Part shown: positions 17,451 to 25,725 of the stretch, piece after piece
How positions within the stretch are numbered: the stretch's first letter is position 1
Layout: every line of letters begins with the position of its first letter
Assembly: GCF_002763455.1 (NCBI RefSeq)
Contig: NZ_NIXK01000005.1
Span: forward strand, 1-64,000
Direction of reading: 5' to 3'
Length of the DNA: 64,000 bases
From: Lentibacillus sediminis
Lineage (GTDB): Bacteria > Bacillota > Bacilli > Bacillales > Amphibacillaceae
Translations under genes and position numbers: made by a program
The notes under the pieces: generated by a model
The model's input: only the letters and a program-made list of their open reading frames with translations
Told to the model about the DNA's origin: nothing
Databases searched by the model: none

Positions 17451-17693
17451 ATGCATACAGACAAACAACTTTTAAAACGTATACAGAATCGGGAGAAGCA
17501 GGCTTTGGAAGAGCTTTATGATCGTTACAGTTTGCACTTATATAATCTTCTCAGGCTAATGATACATAATACGGATAGGATTATTGCAGTTATTCGGGCG
17601 CTGTTTGAAGAAATTTGGCGTAACCCGAGCCACTTCCAGGAGGATGAATTTGTTTCCAAAGCACTGTCCAATTATTGTCTGCAGCAGTGTTGA
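17451..17693 (+). CDS. Sigma-70 family region 2 fragment
   Basis: This 80-residue protein resembles the first half of an ECF sigma factor: LLKRIQNREKQALEELYDRYSLHLYNLLRLM is the typical region 2.1 opening. The region 2.2-2.4 part (DRIIAVIRALFEEIWRNPSHF) is degenerate and there is no region 4. The ribosome site GGATAGGAGCC is good, so it may be translated. It is either a remnant of a sigma gene or a short regulator that binds core polymerase. The sequence after the stop shows no obvious region 4 continuation in another frame. Confidence 0.6.
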   Translation: MHTDKQLLKRIQNREKQALEELYDRYSLHLYNLLRLMIHNTDRIIAVIRALFEEIWRNPSHFQEDEFVSKALSNYCLQQC

Positions 17694-17824
17694 TCGGATC
17701 TGACTAGTAATAAAGGATGCTAAACTTGAGCCTTATCCAACTACTAGTCCGATTTCTTGTCCATTAAAAACAAATCAGGTTATAATGAGCCAACTACTAA
17801 TTAAGAAACAGGGGTATCGGAACA

Positions 17825-18613
17825 ATGAGCGAAAATATAACCCACAAACAACCCGTTGTCAGATACATAAATGGCCAATTACAAGCAATGGAAGATGAAA
17901 TTGCTGCCGAATTCCCAATTACTATCAAGGTAAATGGCGAGGAATTTGCCACCATGGTCTGCACGCCAGCCTACCTGGATGAGTTGGTTATTGGGTTTTT
18001 GGCTTCCGAAGGGGTAATCCGCGCCCCGGCCGACATCACAGACTTGAAAATGGATAAAAATCTTGGATTTGCCCATGTGACATTGAAAACCGAGTTGCCT
18101 GCCATCCACCAGGATCATTCCAAACGTTTTATCGGTTCCTGCTGCGGCAAAAGCAGACAATTTTACCTGCAGAGCGATGTCCGCACTGCCAAAACATCGA
18201 TGGCAAAAACGACCATTCAGGCTGAAAACTGTATCCAGCTGATGAGGCACATGCAGGAAAACAGCCTTGTGTTTAAAAATACCGGCGGGGTGCATAACGC
18301 CGCTCTCTGCTCGTCCTCCGATATCCTCACCAGCCGATCCGACATCGGCCGGCACAACGCGCTGGACAAACTTTATGGCTACAGCCTGATGAATAAAATA
18401 CCAGTCCGTGACAAAATCATCGTCTTCAGCGGACGAATTTCCTCTGAGGTTCTGATCAAAGCTTCCAAAATTGGCGTTGGTATTGTCCTGTCCAAGTCCG
18501 CACCAACCGACCTTGCCATACAGCTTGCTGATGATCTTAATATCACCGCTATTGGTTTTATTAGGGGTGAGTCGTTTAATGTTTATTCGCATCCGGAGCG
18601 GGTGGTGGGATAA
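17825..18613 (+). CDS. fdhD: Formate dehydrogenase accessory sulfurtransferase
   Basis: This 262-residue FdhD protein passes sulfur from a cysteine desulfurase to the molybdenum cofactor of formate dehydrogenase. Seen are IGSCCGKSR with cysteines 106 and 107, the central NTGGVHNAALCS, SRSDIGRHNALDKLYG and VFSGRISSEVLIKA, all family blocks. The E. coli form has a CXXC pair; here the cysteines are adjacent. Length is normal. No formate dehydrogenase or molybdopterin genes are in the window, so its client is elsewhere. Confidence 0.93.
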   Translation: MSENITHKQPVVRYINGQLQAMEDEIAAEFPITIKVNGEEFATMVCTPAYLDELVIGFLASEGVIRAPADITDLKMDKNLGFAHVTLKTELPAIHQDHSKRFIGSCCGKSRQFYLQSDVRTAKTSMAKTTIQAENCIQLMRHMQENSLVFKNTGGVHNAALCSSSDILTSRSDIGRHNALDKLYGYSLMNKIPVRDKIIVFSGRISSEVLIKASKIGVGIVLSKSAPTDLAIQLADDLNITAIGFIRGESFNVYSHPERVVG

Positions 18614-18743
18614 GATCGTAGCGTGGAGAACTGTGTGTTTTTTAACATCCTGACAAACTTGCTAAAACTTTTTTCTTTTCACCCAATAACCCACCACTTA
18701 TAATGTAAATTAGCATGTTTACTGATCGAAGGAGGCAACCCAC

Positions 18744-19640
18744 ATGACCAAACACATCCGAACCCTTCTCGAAAAAGACTTCCCCCATGTCGAGGCACTG
18801 GATACCGGGATTGATGATGATTACATAAAGCGGGTTTTTCCGCGTTTAATAACAGGCAGCAACCGTTTGTATGGCTTGTTTTTGGATAACCAGCTCGTCA
18901 GTGTGGCTGGCTATACAATTTACGCGACAAGTTATGCAATGCTGGGGCGGCTGCGGAGTGACCGGCGCTTTAAGGGAAGCGGATTTTCCACGGAACTGTT
19001 TGCGCATGTGCTGCACGAGGCCTTTCAAGTGGAGGGCATTCAGTGGGTCGGCGCCAACACGCAGGAGCACAACACCCCAGCACAGCGCGTACTGGAGAAA
19101 AATAATCTCGTTCCCCAGACGATGCTGCATGGCGCGAGAACAAAAGATGTATCGCAGCTAATGACGGATGCGGAGCCGTGGAATCCTGTGACAGACCTGA
19201 AGCGGAAGAAAGAATGGGTGGAAGAAATGTACGTGAAACCCGGTGGAATTTTCCCTTACCAATGCTTTTATCCTTTCCCTAGTTCTTGGGATCTTTTTTC
19301 TGATGAAAACTTGAACAGCTGGTCTTTTTATGAAAATGCGGAGAAGTCACGCGCGCTGATCATCAAGACGGACCAGAAGAGGTATCTCTTCCTGCATGCA
19401 CTTTATCCTTGGAGCGACATCACTTCCCAGCCGGGGTTGTGGGAGACAGTCACGAAGGAATATCAGAAACTCACAGTCGGAGTCGACGAGGAATCATTTA
19501 TTTGGATGGATCTGACCAAGGAAGAAGCTGCCTCCTTGCCAGAAAATCATCCGTTTGAACTACCTTCTCCGTGGATTTTGTATGGAATTGACAAACCGCA
19601 GTGGCAGGCGCTTGAGCAGCGTATGTACGCAAAGAGATAG
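18744..19640 (+). CDS. GNAT family N-acetyltransferase
   Basis: This 298-residue protein has an N-terminal GNAT fold at about residues 1-135: strand GLFLDNQLVSVAGYTIY, the acetyl-CoA loop region RLRSDRRFKGSGFSTELF, and NTQEHNTPAQRVLEKNNLV. The C-terminal 150 residues form a second, aromatic-rich domain with no motif I can name. Substrate unknown. Ribosome site GAAGGAGGCAAC is strong. It is convergent with another GNAT gene, sharing a terminator. Confidence 0.82.
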   Translation: MTKHIRTLLEKDFPHVEALDTGIDDDYIKRVFPRLITGSNRLYGLFLDNQLVSVAGYTIYATSYAMLGRLRSDRRFKGSGFSTELFAHVLHEAFQVEGIQWVGANTQEHNTPAQRVLEKNNLVPQTMLHGARTKDVSQLMTDAEPWNPVTDLKRKKEWVEEMYVKPGGIFPYQCFYPFPSSWDLFSDENLNSWSFYENAEKSRALIIKTDQKRYLFLHALYPWSDITSQPGLWETVTKEYQKLTVGVDEESFIWMDLTKEEAASLPENHPFELPSPWILYGIDKPQWQALEQRMYAKR

Positions 19641-19645
19641 ACGAA

Positions 19646-19682
19646 CGAAGGGCTGAACCAGTATGCGTTCAGCCCTTTTTCT
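19646..19682. terminator. Shared terminator between convergent acetyltransferase genes
   Basis: Perfect stem AAGGGCTGAAC / GTTCAGCCCTT followed by TTT on the plus strand. The minus-strand gene's stop lies inside the stem, so the two transcripts overlap here. Confidence 0.85.
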
Positions 19683-20385
19683 CGATGCGATACATGCCTT
19701 TTTGATCTCGAAGCACACAGTCATTTTTCTGGAAAATTTTAATCATCCCTGTGTTATGGGTGTCGGTACTGCCGACGTAATAGGATGCTCCCATCTTCTT
19801 CAACAGCTTTAGTGTGATTTTATGCAGAGCCGATCCAACACCACGCCCTCGCGCTTCCGGTGCCACACCAAAGTAAAACAGCCGCCCCTCATCTTGTGTG
19901 CCCATTTCGATATGGGGAATGCCGATCCCCAGCATGACTTCATCCTTTTGAAAATAATAGCAATGCTCCCGCCAATTCGGCCCCAATTCCCTTTCCAGAG
20001 AATCCATTACCTCGTCAACCTTCTGCTGCTCGTTTTTATTTGCCGAGCCGGTGCGGCACAGGTCATACAATGCTGCATATTCGCTGCCGGTGATTCTCCC
20101 TCCCGAAAGCGCATGATATTCTATTCCCGGTTCGGGCTCAGGCAGAGCATCCAGGCCCCTTTCGTATTCCACGATGCTCGTCACTTTTTCGAAGCCATTA
20201 GAGAGCGGCCAATTTTCATGTGCTTCATCCATTAGCACGGACAGATAGCCAACTTGCTGCTCATGCCATTCGTCCAGGATGTGCCTGAATGCTCTTTGAT
20301 ATTCCGCCTGGGTGACATTTTTTTTATGGATTTGATCGACTAGCCAGTATTTAGGCTGATTTTTTATGATGTTGTATAACTGCAT
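19669..20385 (-). CDS. GNAT family N-acetyltransferase
   Basis: This is a 238-residue protein. The GNAT signature is in the C-terminal half: FYFGVAPEARGRGVGSALHKI (acetyl-CoA pyrophosphate loop RGRGVGSA) and the following STDTHNTGMIKIFQKNDC. The N-terminal half is family-variable and probably carries substrate specificity. Start ATG 20385 follows AGGTGGGAGC; the frame is open nine codons further without a ribosome site. The substrate cannot be inferred. Confidence 0.85.
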   Translation of the reverse strand: MQLYNIIKNQPKYWLVDQIHKKNVTQAEYQRAFRHILDEWHEQQVGYLSVLMDEAHENWPLSNGFEKVTSIVEYERGLDALPEPEPGIEYHALSGGRITGSEYAALYDLCRTGSANKNEQQKVDEVMDSLERELGPNWREHCYYFQKDEVMLGIGIPHIEMGTQDEGRLFYFGVAPEARGRGVGSALHKITLKLLKKMGASYYVGSTDTHNTGMIKIFQKNDCVLRDQKGMYRIEKKG

Positions 20386-20474
20386 GTTTGCTCCCACCTT
20401 TGCTTCTATCATAATACAGTTAGAGGAATCTGTGGTATGACTATTTTGAAAATTCCTTGGCAGGAGGTGATTTC

Positions 20475-20894
20475 GTGGAAAAATGGTTTGGAGCGGCGGG
20501 TATTTGTGTTAACAAGAATGCACAGATACTCATGGTGCTGCAGGGAACACCTGAAGAATCAAAGAAATGGGCTGTCCCTTCCGGCGGAAAAGCGGAAGGC
20601 GAGACATTTCGAGCCTGTTGCTTAAGGGAAATTGAGGAAGAAACTGGCTACATTGCAGAAATAAGAGAAGACCTTAAAGTGAAACAGGCTCTCTCCAACG
20701 AGCATTCTATCTCCATTGAAGTCCACTACTTTATGGTGCAGCTCACAGGCGGGGAAATGAAGATTCAAGACCCGGATGAGCTGATTTATGAGATTGCCTG
20801 GAAATCAGCTGAGGAGATCAGGAACTTGGAATTGACTTATCCGGAAGACAGGGAGTTTTTGCTTGGGATTTTGAAAGCTACAAATACTTTCTAA
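20475..20894 (+). CDS. Nudix hydrolase
   Basis: This is a 139-residue pyrophosphohydrolase. The Nudix box fits exactly (G-x5-E-x7-REIEEETGYI), starting at SGGKAEGETFRACCLREI. The frame opens with TTG at 20457, but AGGAGGTGATTTC sits just before GTG 20475, which is the likely start. Members cleave nucleoside diphosphates linked to another group; substrate unknown. Single gene, divergent from the GNAT gene. Confidence 0.9.
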   Translation: MEKWFGAAGICVNKNAQILMVLQGTPEESKKWAVPSGGKAEGETFRACCLREIEEETGYIAEIREDLKVKQALSNEHSISIEVHYFMVQLTGGEMKIQDPDELIYEIAWKSAEEIRNLELTYPEDREFLLGILKATNTF

Positions 20895-21025
20895 CTGATT
20901 AGAAGACTTGGCTTATTGCCAGTCTTGGCTGCTCAGCTGGAGGATATTTCATTATAGATAGCTACCTCCAAATCATTTAGATTCTGTGAAAATACCTCTG
21001 TCCTCTACCTCCAATTAATCATTCA

Positions 21026-21061
21026 GAAAGCCACCTGCCTTATCCAAGCAAGTGGCTTTTC
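21026..21061. terminator. Probable terminator at the end of the amino-sugar operon
   Basis: Imperfect stem AAAGCCAC...GTGGCTTT with a T-run on the plus strand (TTTT) and a shorter one on the minus strand, lying between the convergent Nudix and namZ genes. Confidence 0.6.
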
Positions 21062-21065
21062 CTAC

Positions 21066-22922
21066 CTAATGCTCCAGATCAATCACTATCCTGTTAGCAA
21101 ATTCCGGTGTTTGATAGCTAACTCCATCTACTTTAAGGTCAAACTCTCCAATAAACATATTATCTTCCACATAATAATTGATTTCCTCGACTACCGGACT
21201 GTTATTAATTTGCAACGTCCCGCCCTCTGCTGGCAATTCACCAGCTATCTGTCCATAAGGTATCTTCAGTATCAGTTTACCTTCTTGTTCTTCCATCTCA
21301 TAATTATTAATTGTCTTATTAAGATCGAATACGATCCTAGAGTAAGTAGAATGAATTCCATAGCGGATATTTCCAACTTTGGTAGCCGAAACCTCCACTT
21401 CTCTGGAAGCCTGATAATCTCCATATGTGGCTATCACTCTGCCTTCCCCTTCCTTAGTGGCATGGAAAATACCGTCTTCTACATGGCCTACTTCTCCCGT
21501 CACTTCCCATTTCACTTCAGAAATATCAATATCAAGTGAGTCTCCATTTTTATCATGACCCTGGACTGTCAATTCTACTTCTTCTCCAGGAGATGCAGTG
21601 AGATCAAGCGGCAGGATACCTATTGATCCTTCTTCTTTGTATGGCTGGGCGCCAGCAGGATAAGGGTTATACAACAAGTACTCGTTGCGCACTTCCGTTA
21701 CCCATGTTTGCAATTCGTCCTGCCACGATTCAATAATCTGGTCGACAGGCATGTCCTCCATAATCATGGCAGGCACTTCCGGGTCTCCGATAAGGTTGGC
21801 ATAGCTTGAGGTCATCTCAAATTCTTCCGGATTCTGATCGCGCATAGCATCAACTAGGTTCAGGCCAAGTTCAACCAAGTCAATTTCTCTAGGATCGTCT
21901 ATGTGCACCTGGACTCCGCCAATTCTTTCCCCTTCATACGTGCCAAACATCGGTTCATAATATGCAGATCTAAACGTTACGCCTGCAAGATCCCTGTTGT
22001 TCATTTCTTCCGCAAGTGCATCCCCATCTACCCAAGGGGCGCCAACAAGCTCAAAAGGTTTCGTTGTCCCAAGACCCGTGGATAAGTTTGTATCATCCAG
22101 AAGTTCCGTTCCCGTGTACAGATAAGCAGTTTCCATTGACGGGATATTTGGAGAAGTCATTACCCAAGGCAAGCCGGTATCCTCGTAATGCATTGTTCTC
22201 TTCCAGCCTTTCATCTTGGCAACTTTTAGATCCGCTCCCATGCTGTACTCATTGTTCCACATCACAGCCAATTCTCCGATCGTCATCCCATGACGCACTG
22301 GCAGCATAAACCTTCCCATGAAGCTTACCGCATCTTCCGAACGCAGTGGCCCTTCCACTTTTGTTCCTCCCTGCGGATTCGGACGATCCAGCACAATGAG
22401 TTCCTTGTCGTATTCGGCAGCTGCCTCCAATGCAAAGCCTAATGTATAAATGTAGGTATAAACATTGGACCCTATATCCTGGATATCAAATAAAAGTACA
22501 TCGACATCTTCCATCATTTCCTCTGTCGGCTTCCATGTTGGTCCATATAAACTATAAACAGGGAGACCTGTTTTCTCATCGACATAGAAATCAACATACT
22601 CCCCTGCTTCCTGATCTCCGCGTATACCATGCTCCGGACCAAACAATGCAGTTAGCTCTACGTCTGGATGGTTATGCAACAGATCTACATCACTGGTCAG
22701 ATTGCTGTCCACGCCCGTTGGGTTGGTAATCAGGCCGACCTTTTTTCCTTCCACCCAATCCAAATGCTCATTGAGAAAAACCTCGATGCCTGGTGTCACT
22801 TTTGTTTTCTTTCCTTTATTTCCGTTATTACCATTGTTCCCCGCGGCATTGGAGGTAGTGATAATAGAGGCCATGATCAGCACAAAAACGCCAGTTATAA
22901 AGATATATTTATTGATTTTCAC
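21066..22922 (-). CDS. namZ: Secreted exo-beta-N-acetylmuramidase NamZ-like (DUF1343/YbbC)
   Basis: This 618-residue protein has a signal peptide (INKYIFITGVFVLIMASII) followed by a Gly/Asn-rich linker. Residues about 45-405 are the DUF1343 domain of B. subtilis YbbC/NamZ, which removes MurNAc from the non-reducing end of wall glycans. Family blocks seen are VGLITNPTGVD, ALFGPEHGIRG, LLFDIQDIGSNVYTYIYTLG and LDRPNPQGG. Unlike the ~414-residue B. subtilis enzyme it has about 190 extra residues: an Ig/BIG-like repeat (TASPGEEVELTVQG) and a beta-rich C-terminal domain, perhaps for wall binding. GTG 22922 has GGGGAG nine bases before it. It is the last gene of a PTS operon. Confidence 0.88.
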   Translation of the reverse strand: MKINKYIFITGVFVLIMASIITTSNAAGNNGNNGNKGKKTKVTPGIEVFLNEHLDWVEGKKVGLITNPTGVDSNLTSDVDLLHNHPDVELTALFGPEHGIRGDQEAGEYVDFYVDEKTGLPVYSLYGPTWKPTEEMMEDVDVLLFDIQDIGSNVYTYIYTLGFALEAAAEYDKELIVLDRPNPQGGTKVEGPLRSEDAVSFMGRFMLPVRHGMTIGELAVMWNNEYSMGADLKVAKMKGWKRTMHYEDTGLPWVMTSPNIPSMETAYLYTGTELLDDTNLSTGLGTTKPFELVGAPWVDGDALAEEMNNRDLAGVTFRSAYYEPMFGTYEGERIGGVQVHIDDPREIDLVELGLNLVDAMRDQNPEEFEMTSSYANLIGDPEVPAMIMEDMPVDQIIESWQDELQTWVTEVRNEYLLYNPYPAGAQPYKEEGSIGILPLDLTASPGEEVELTVQGHDKNGDSLDIDISEVKWEVTGEVGHVEDGIFHATKEGEGRVIATYGDYQASREVEVSATKVGNIRYGIHSTYSRIVFDLNKTINNYEMEEQEGKLILKIPYGQIAGELPAEGGTLQINNSPVVEEINYYVEDNMFIGEFDLKVDGVSYQTPEFANRIVIDLEH

Positions 22923-22998
22923 TGAGACCAACTCCCCGTTTTGTTATGATGACTTCAAATACATGGTCCATTTGCTGGCTGAGCGTTTCATCATATAT

Positions 22999-23373
22999 CT
23001 AATTTATTTTTTCTGCCTTTTGAATCTCCACCACCTTCTCCACCACTCCATCGAGTTTTCGCTCGATCTCATGCTGTTTCTCATACATCATAATCAACTC
23101 ACCAATCAGGTTTTTCTCTGTCATTACAGTCATTAGATGATCCTGAGCATGCACAAGGATAACCGGGTAGCTGCCGATTTGTTCTCTTGCATCTTCCTGG
23201 ATAAACGAGGTCTGAATTTGATGTGCCTGGAGCAACTCACTGTCCGCCAGCTTCATTTTTCCTTCTACTTGATCGAAGGATGCCTCTCTCGCATGCTCTA
23301 ATGCCTCATACATATAATTTTTCGCATTTCCTGCATGCAGGATGAGTTTCATCGAATATTGCTCAACGTTCAT
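22999..23373 (-). CDS. PTS lactose/cellobiose-type IIA component
   Basis: This 124-residue all-helical phosphocarrier of the Lac/Cel PTS family has the phosphorylated histidine in PVILVHAQDHLMT (H75). It passes phosphate from HPr to the IIB subunit. Length is slightly above the usual 105-115 because of a longer C-terminal helix. Its start overlaps the chbG-like stop by eleven bases, indicating translational coupling. With IIB and IIC of the same operon it completes an amino-sugar or beta-glucoside PTS. Confidence 0.93.
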   Translation of the reverse strand: MNVEQYSMKLILHAGNAKNYMYEALEHAREASFDQVEGKMKLADSELLQAHQIQTSFIQEDAREQIGSYPVILVHAQDHLMTVMTEKNLIGELIMMYEKQHEIERKLDGVVEKVVEIQKAEKIN

Positions 23374-24118
23374 TTGCTACCCCTCCGTAATGGACCAACT
23401 CCAAGGAGTTATCCCGTATGCTGTTCTTTACTTTGCTGTTTACAAGTATCTCTAATTCTTGCATTCTGGGAGAATTATAGCTGCTTATTTCGCCAAGCCA
23501 GGAATCCATAAATGCAGGGTGACACATCACTTCAGTTAATCCACTTGCAATATTGGCAAAAATCCCTGTTAAATGATCAGCGGAAACGTGTTCTTCCCCG
23601 TAAAAGCTATAGTGAAAATGATCACAGGTCACTGTGTCGCCGGGAAAATCAGTATCCGAAAACGAACGGACCGGCAGTTTAAAACACTCGGCAACTTCAA
23701 GTACAGCTTCTGTTGCTGCCGGTATATGCAGATGCATATGGTGATGACTGTCTATATGCGTCACCGTCCCATTCCATTCATAAAGCAGCTCCAGCTGGGC
23801 AAGAAGTTCTTCCTTGATATCCTGTTTTTCCGCAGAAACCATTAATTCCTTCCCCTTAAGAAAACACCCATTTAGACCTATCAGGCTCTTTGGATTGGAA
23901 GAGATAGGCCTGCCTGCATCCAGAACAAAATGCAAGCCAATACCCAGATCGGGGAAGCTCCGGGCTTCCCCTAAACTCGCTTTTGCGAATGGTGTATTCA
24001 CCATAGCAGTAGTGCTCGTTAGAATGCCACGCTGGTGAGCGTAAAGAATCCCTGCTGTGACTCCTGGTGTAAGCCCGAAATCATCTGCATTAATAATCAA
24101 TTGTTTGGACGTGCTCAT
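23363..24118 (-). CDS. ChbG/YdjC-family carbohydrate deacetylase
   Basis: This 251-residue metal-dependent deacetylase removes the acetyl group from the non-reducing sugar of chitobiose-6-phosphate in E. coli (ChbG). The NADDFG motif with the catalytic Asp pair (residues 10-15), the metal histidines in HIDSHHHMHL, and the late EVMCHPAF block are all present. It overlaps the IIC stop by four bases (ATGA) and the IIA start, so it is firmly within the operon. Its presence favours an N-acetylated substrate over plain cellobiose. Confidence 0.9.
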   Translation of the reverse strand: MSTSKQLIINADDFGLTPGVTAGILYAHQRGILTSTTAMVNTPFAKASLGEARSFPDLGIGLHFVLDAGRPISSNPKSLIGLNGCFLKGKELMVSAEKQDIKEELLAQLELLYEWNGTVTHIDSHHHMHLHIPAATEAVLEVAECFKLPVRSFSDTDFPGDTVTCDHFHYSFYGEEHVSADHLTGIFANIASGLTEVMCHPAFMDSWLGEISSYNSPRMQELEILVNSKVKNSIRDNSLELVHYGGVANER

Positions 24119-25410
24119 GCCTGTAATTCATCCTTTGCTTCCTTGGTTGCCGCTGCTGCATTATCGGTTTTTTCTTCCGCTAAAAGTTTTTTATCATACA
24201 GACGGAAAAACGGATAATAAATACAGGTCGCCATAAAAATATTAAACATCATCAATACTCCGCCGCGCCAGTCCCCTGTGGTGAGTATACCGGAAAGCGG
24301 CGGTGGTGTTGTCCATGGCACAACGACATATGGCTTGCCGACCAGCCCAATCGACATAGAAAAATAGGTGACAATTCCGACTGCGAGTGGAGCAAGGATA
24401 AAGGGAAAGAACAATAGCGGATTCATCACAATTGGCGCCCCGAACACTACCGGCTCGCTGATATTGAAAAAGCTCGCCCAAATGGAACCCCTGCCCAAAC
24501 TTTTCAGATGTTTAGACCTTGCCCGCCAGACAAAAAGAATAGTCAGACAGAGCGCCATACCTGATCCCCCGACTGCCCACCAGATCGCCATAAACGGCTG
24601 ACCGATAATATATGGCAATTCTTCTCCCGCCTGCTGTGCCGCCACATTTTGCTCTGTCAAACTGTACCAGATAGGCGCCATAACACTAGCTACCACAGAA
24701 ATCCCGTGAATACCAAAAGACCAAAGCAAGTGAATAAGCAGGATCGCAATCAGTGCACCCCACAAACTCGCACCCGCCGCTTCCAACGGTTGCCGCAGCA
24801 CCTCACTTACAATTCCGTGCAGGGAGACATCGAATGAAGAGCGCAAGAACAGATCAACACCCCAGACAATGAAAATGATCACAGCGCCGGGAATTAATGC
24901 GGTGAACGCTCGCCACACTGAGGGAGGTACCCCATCCGGCATCCTTATCACAATATTCCGCACTTCGAAAAACCGATAGACTTCCACAGTGAAAATGGCA
25001 AGAATAATAGCGATAAACAACCCTTGACTGCCCATCAGATTCAAGGGAATGTTTCCCTCTTCCGTCAGCGGTGTTGCTACAAAAAAAGCAGCCAAACTGA
25101 GCACACCTGCAGACAGTTCATCCATTCCATAGCTTTTAGCCAAACTAAAGGCTATGGAAAACACCGCCACCAGCCCTAACAGGCCAAAGGTAGCATTAAC
25201 CGGAATACTCAATGCTTCTGCATAAGGGGCCATAAACTCGGCCCATGGCTCATAAGGCGGGGAAGAAATGATTAAAAAGATACTTCCAATGATCAATAAT
25301 GGCATCGTTGCAATGATTCCATCACGTATCGCTTTTAAATGACGCTGCTCCGCCATTTTTCCGGCAACCGGCATAAAGTAACGTTCCATAAAAGCATTTA
25401 ATCCGTTCAT
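24115..25410 (-). CDS. PTS lactose/cellobiose-type IIC permease
   Basis: This 431-residue membrane component has about ten hydrophobic segments. Family blocks: the opening RYFMPVAGKMAEQRHLKAIRD, SFGIHGISVV, and the NISEPVVFGAPIVMNPL sugar-site segment. It brings the beta-disaccharide in while it is phosphorylated at C6. It follows IIB with no gap. Specificity (cellobiose, chitobiose or a muramyl disaccharide) is not visible in sequence. Confidence 0.94.
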   Translation of the reverse strand: MNGLNAFMERYFMPVAGKMAEQRHLKAIRDGIIATMPLLIIGSIFLIISSPPYEPWAEFMAPYAEALSIPVNATFGLLGLVAVFSIAFSLAKSYGMDELSAGVLSLAAFFVATPLTEEGNIPLNLMGSQGLFIAIILAIFTVEVYRFFEVRNIVIRMPDGVPPSVWRAFTALIPGAVIIFIVWGVDLFLRSSFDVSLHGIVSEVLRQPLEAAGASLWGALIAILLIHLLWSFGIHGISVVASVMAPIWYSLTEQNVAAQQAGEELPYIIGQPFMAIWWAVGGSGMALCLTILFVWRARSKHLKSLGRGSIWASFFNISEPVVFGAPIVMNPLLFFPFILAPLAVGIVTYFSMSIGLVGKPYVVVPWTTPPPLSGILTTGDWRGGVLMMFNIFMATCIYYPFFRLYDKKLLAEEKTDNAAAATKEAKDELQA

Positions 25411-25725
25411 CTAATCGTTCCCCCTCTTTTTTAACTCCAGCGCCTGGTCCAAGACCTTCTCACCGTCAATCGTGCCATATGCCTTCATGTCTATAATCTC
25501 GATTGGAACACCCGCAGCCTCTGCCTTTGGAAATATTTCATTTTTCTTGTACCTGATTTGCGGTCCAATCAGCAAGATGTCAGCCGTCTTGAGTTGTGTT
25601 TCCAGCGAATCAACGGCATACGCCTCCACTTCAACATCCAGCCCTCTGGCGCTTGCTGCCTGATTCATTTTTTTGACCAGTAAACTGGTGCTCATGCCAA
25701 GCGCACACAATAATGTAATCTTCAC
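25411..25725 (-). CDS. PTS lactose/cellobiose-type IIB component
   Basis: This 104-residue cytoplasmic phosphocarrier has phosphocysteine C7 in ITLLCALGMSTSLLV, the standard P-loop-like start of the family. It receives phosphate from IIA and passes it to sugar in IIC. It sits directly between the GH4 gene (stop adjoins its start) and IIC, with no spacing. Confidence 0.94.
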   Translation of the reverse strand: MKITLLCALGMSTSLLVKKMNQAASARGLDVEVEAYAVDSLETQLKTADILLIGPQIRYKKNEIFPKAEAAGVPIEIIDMKAYGTIDGEKVLDQALELKKRGND

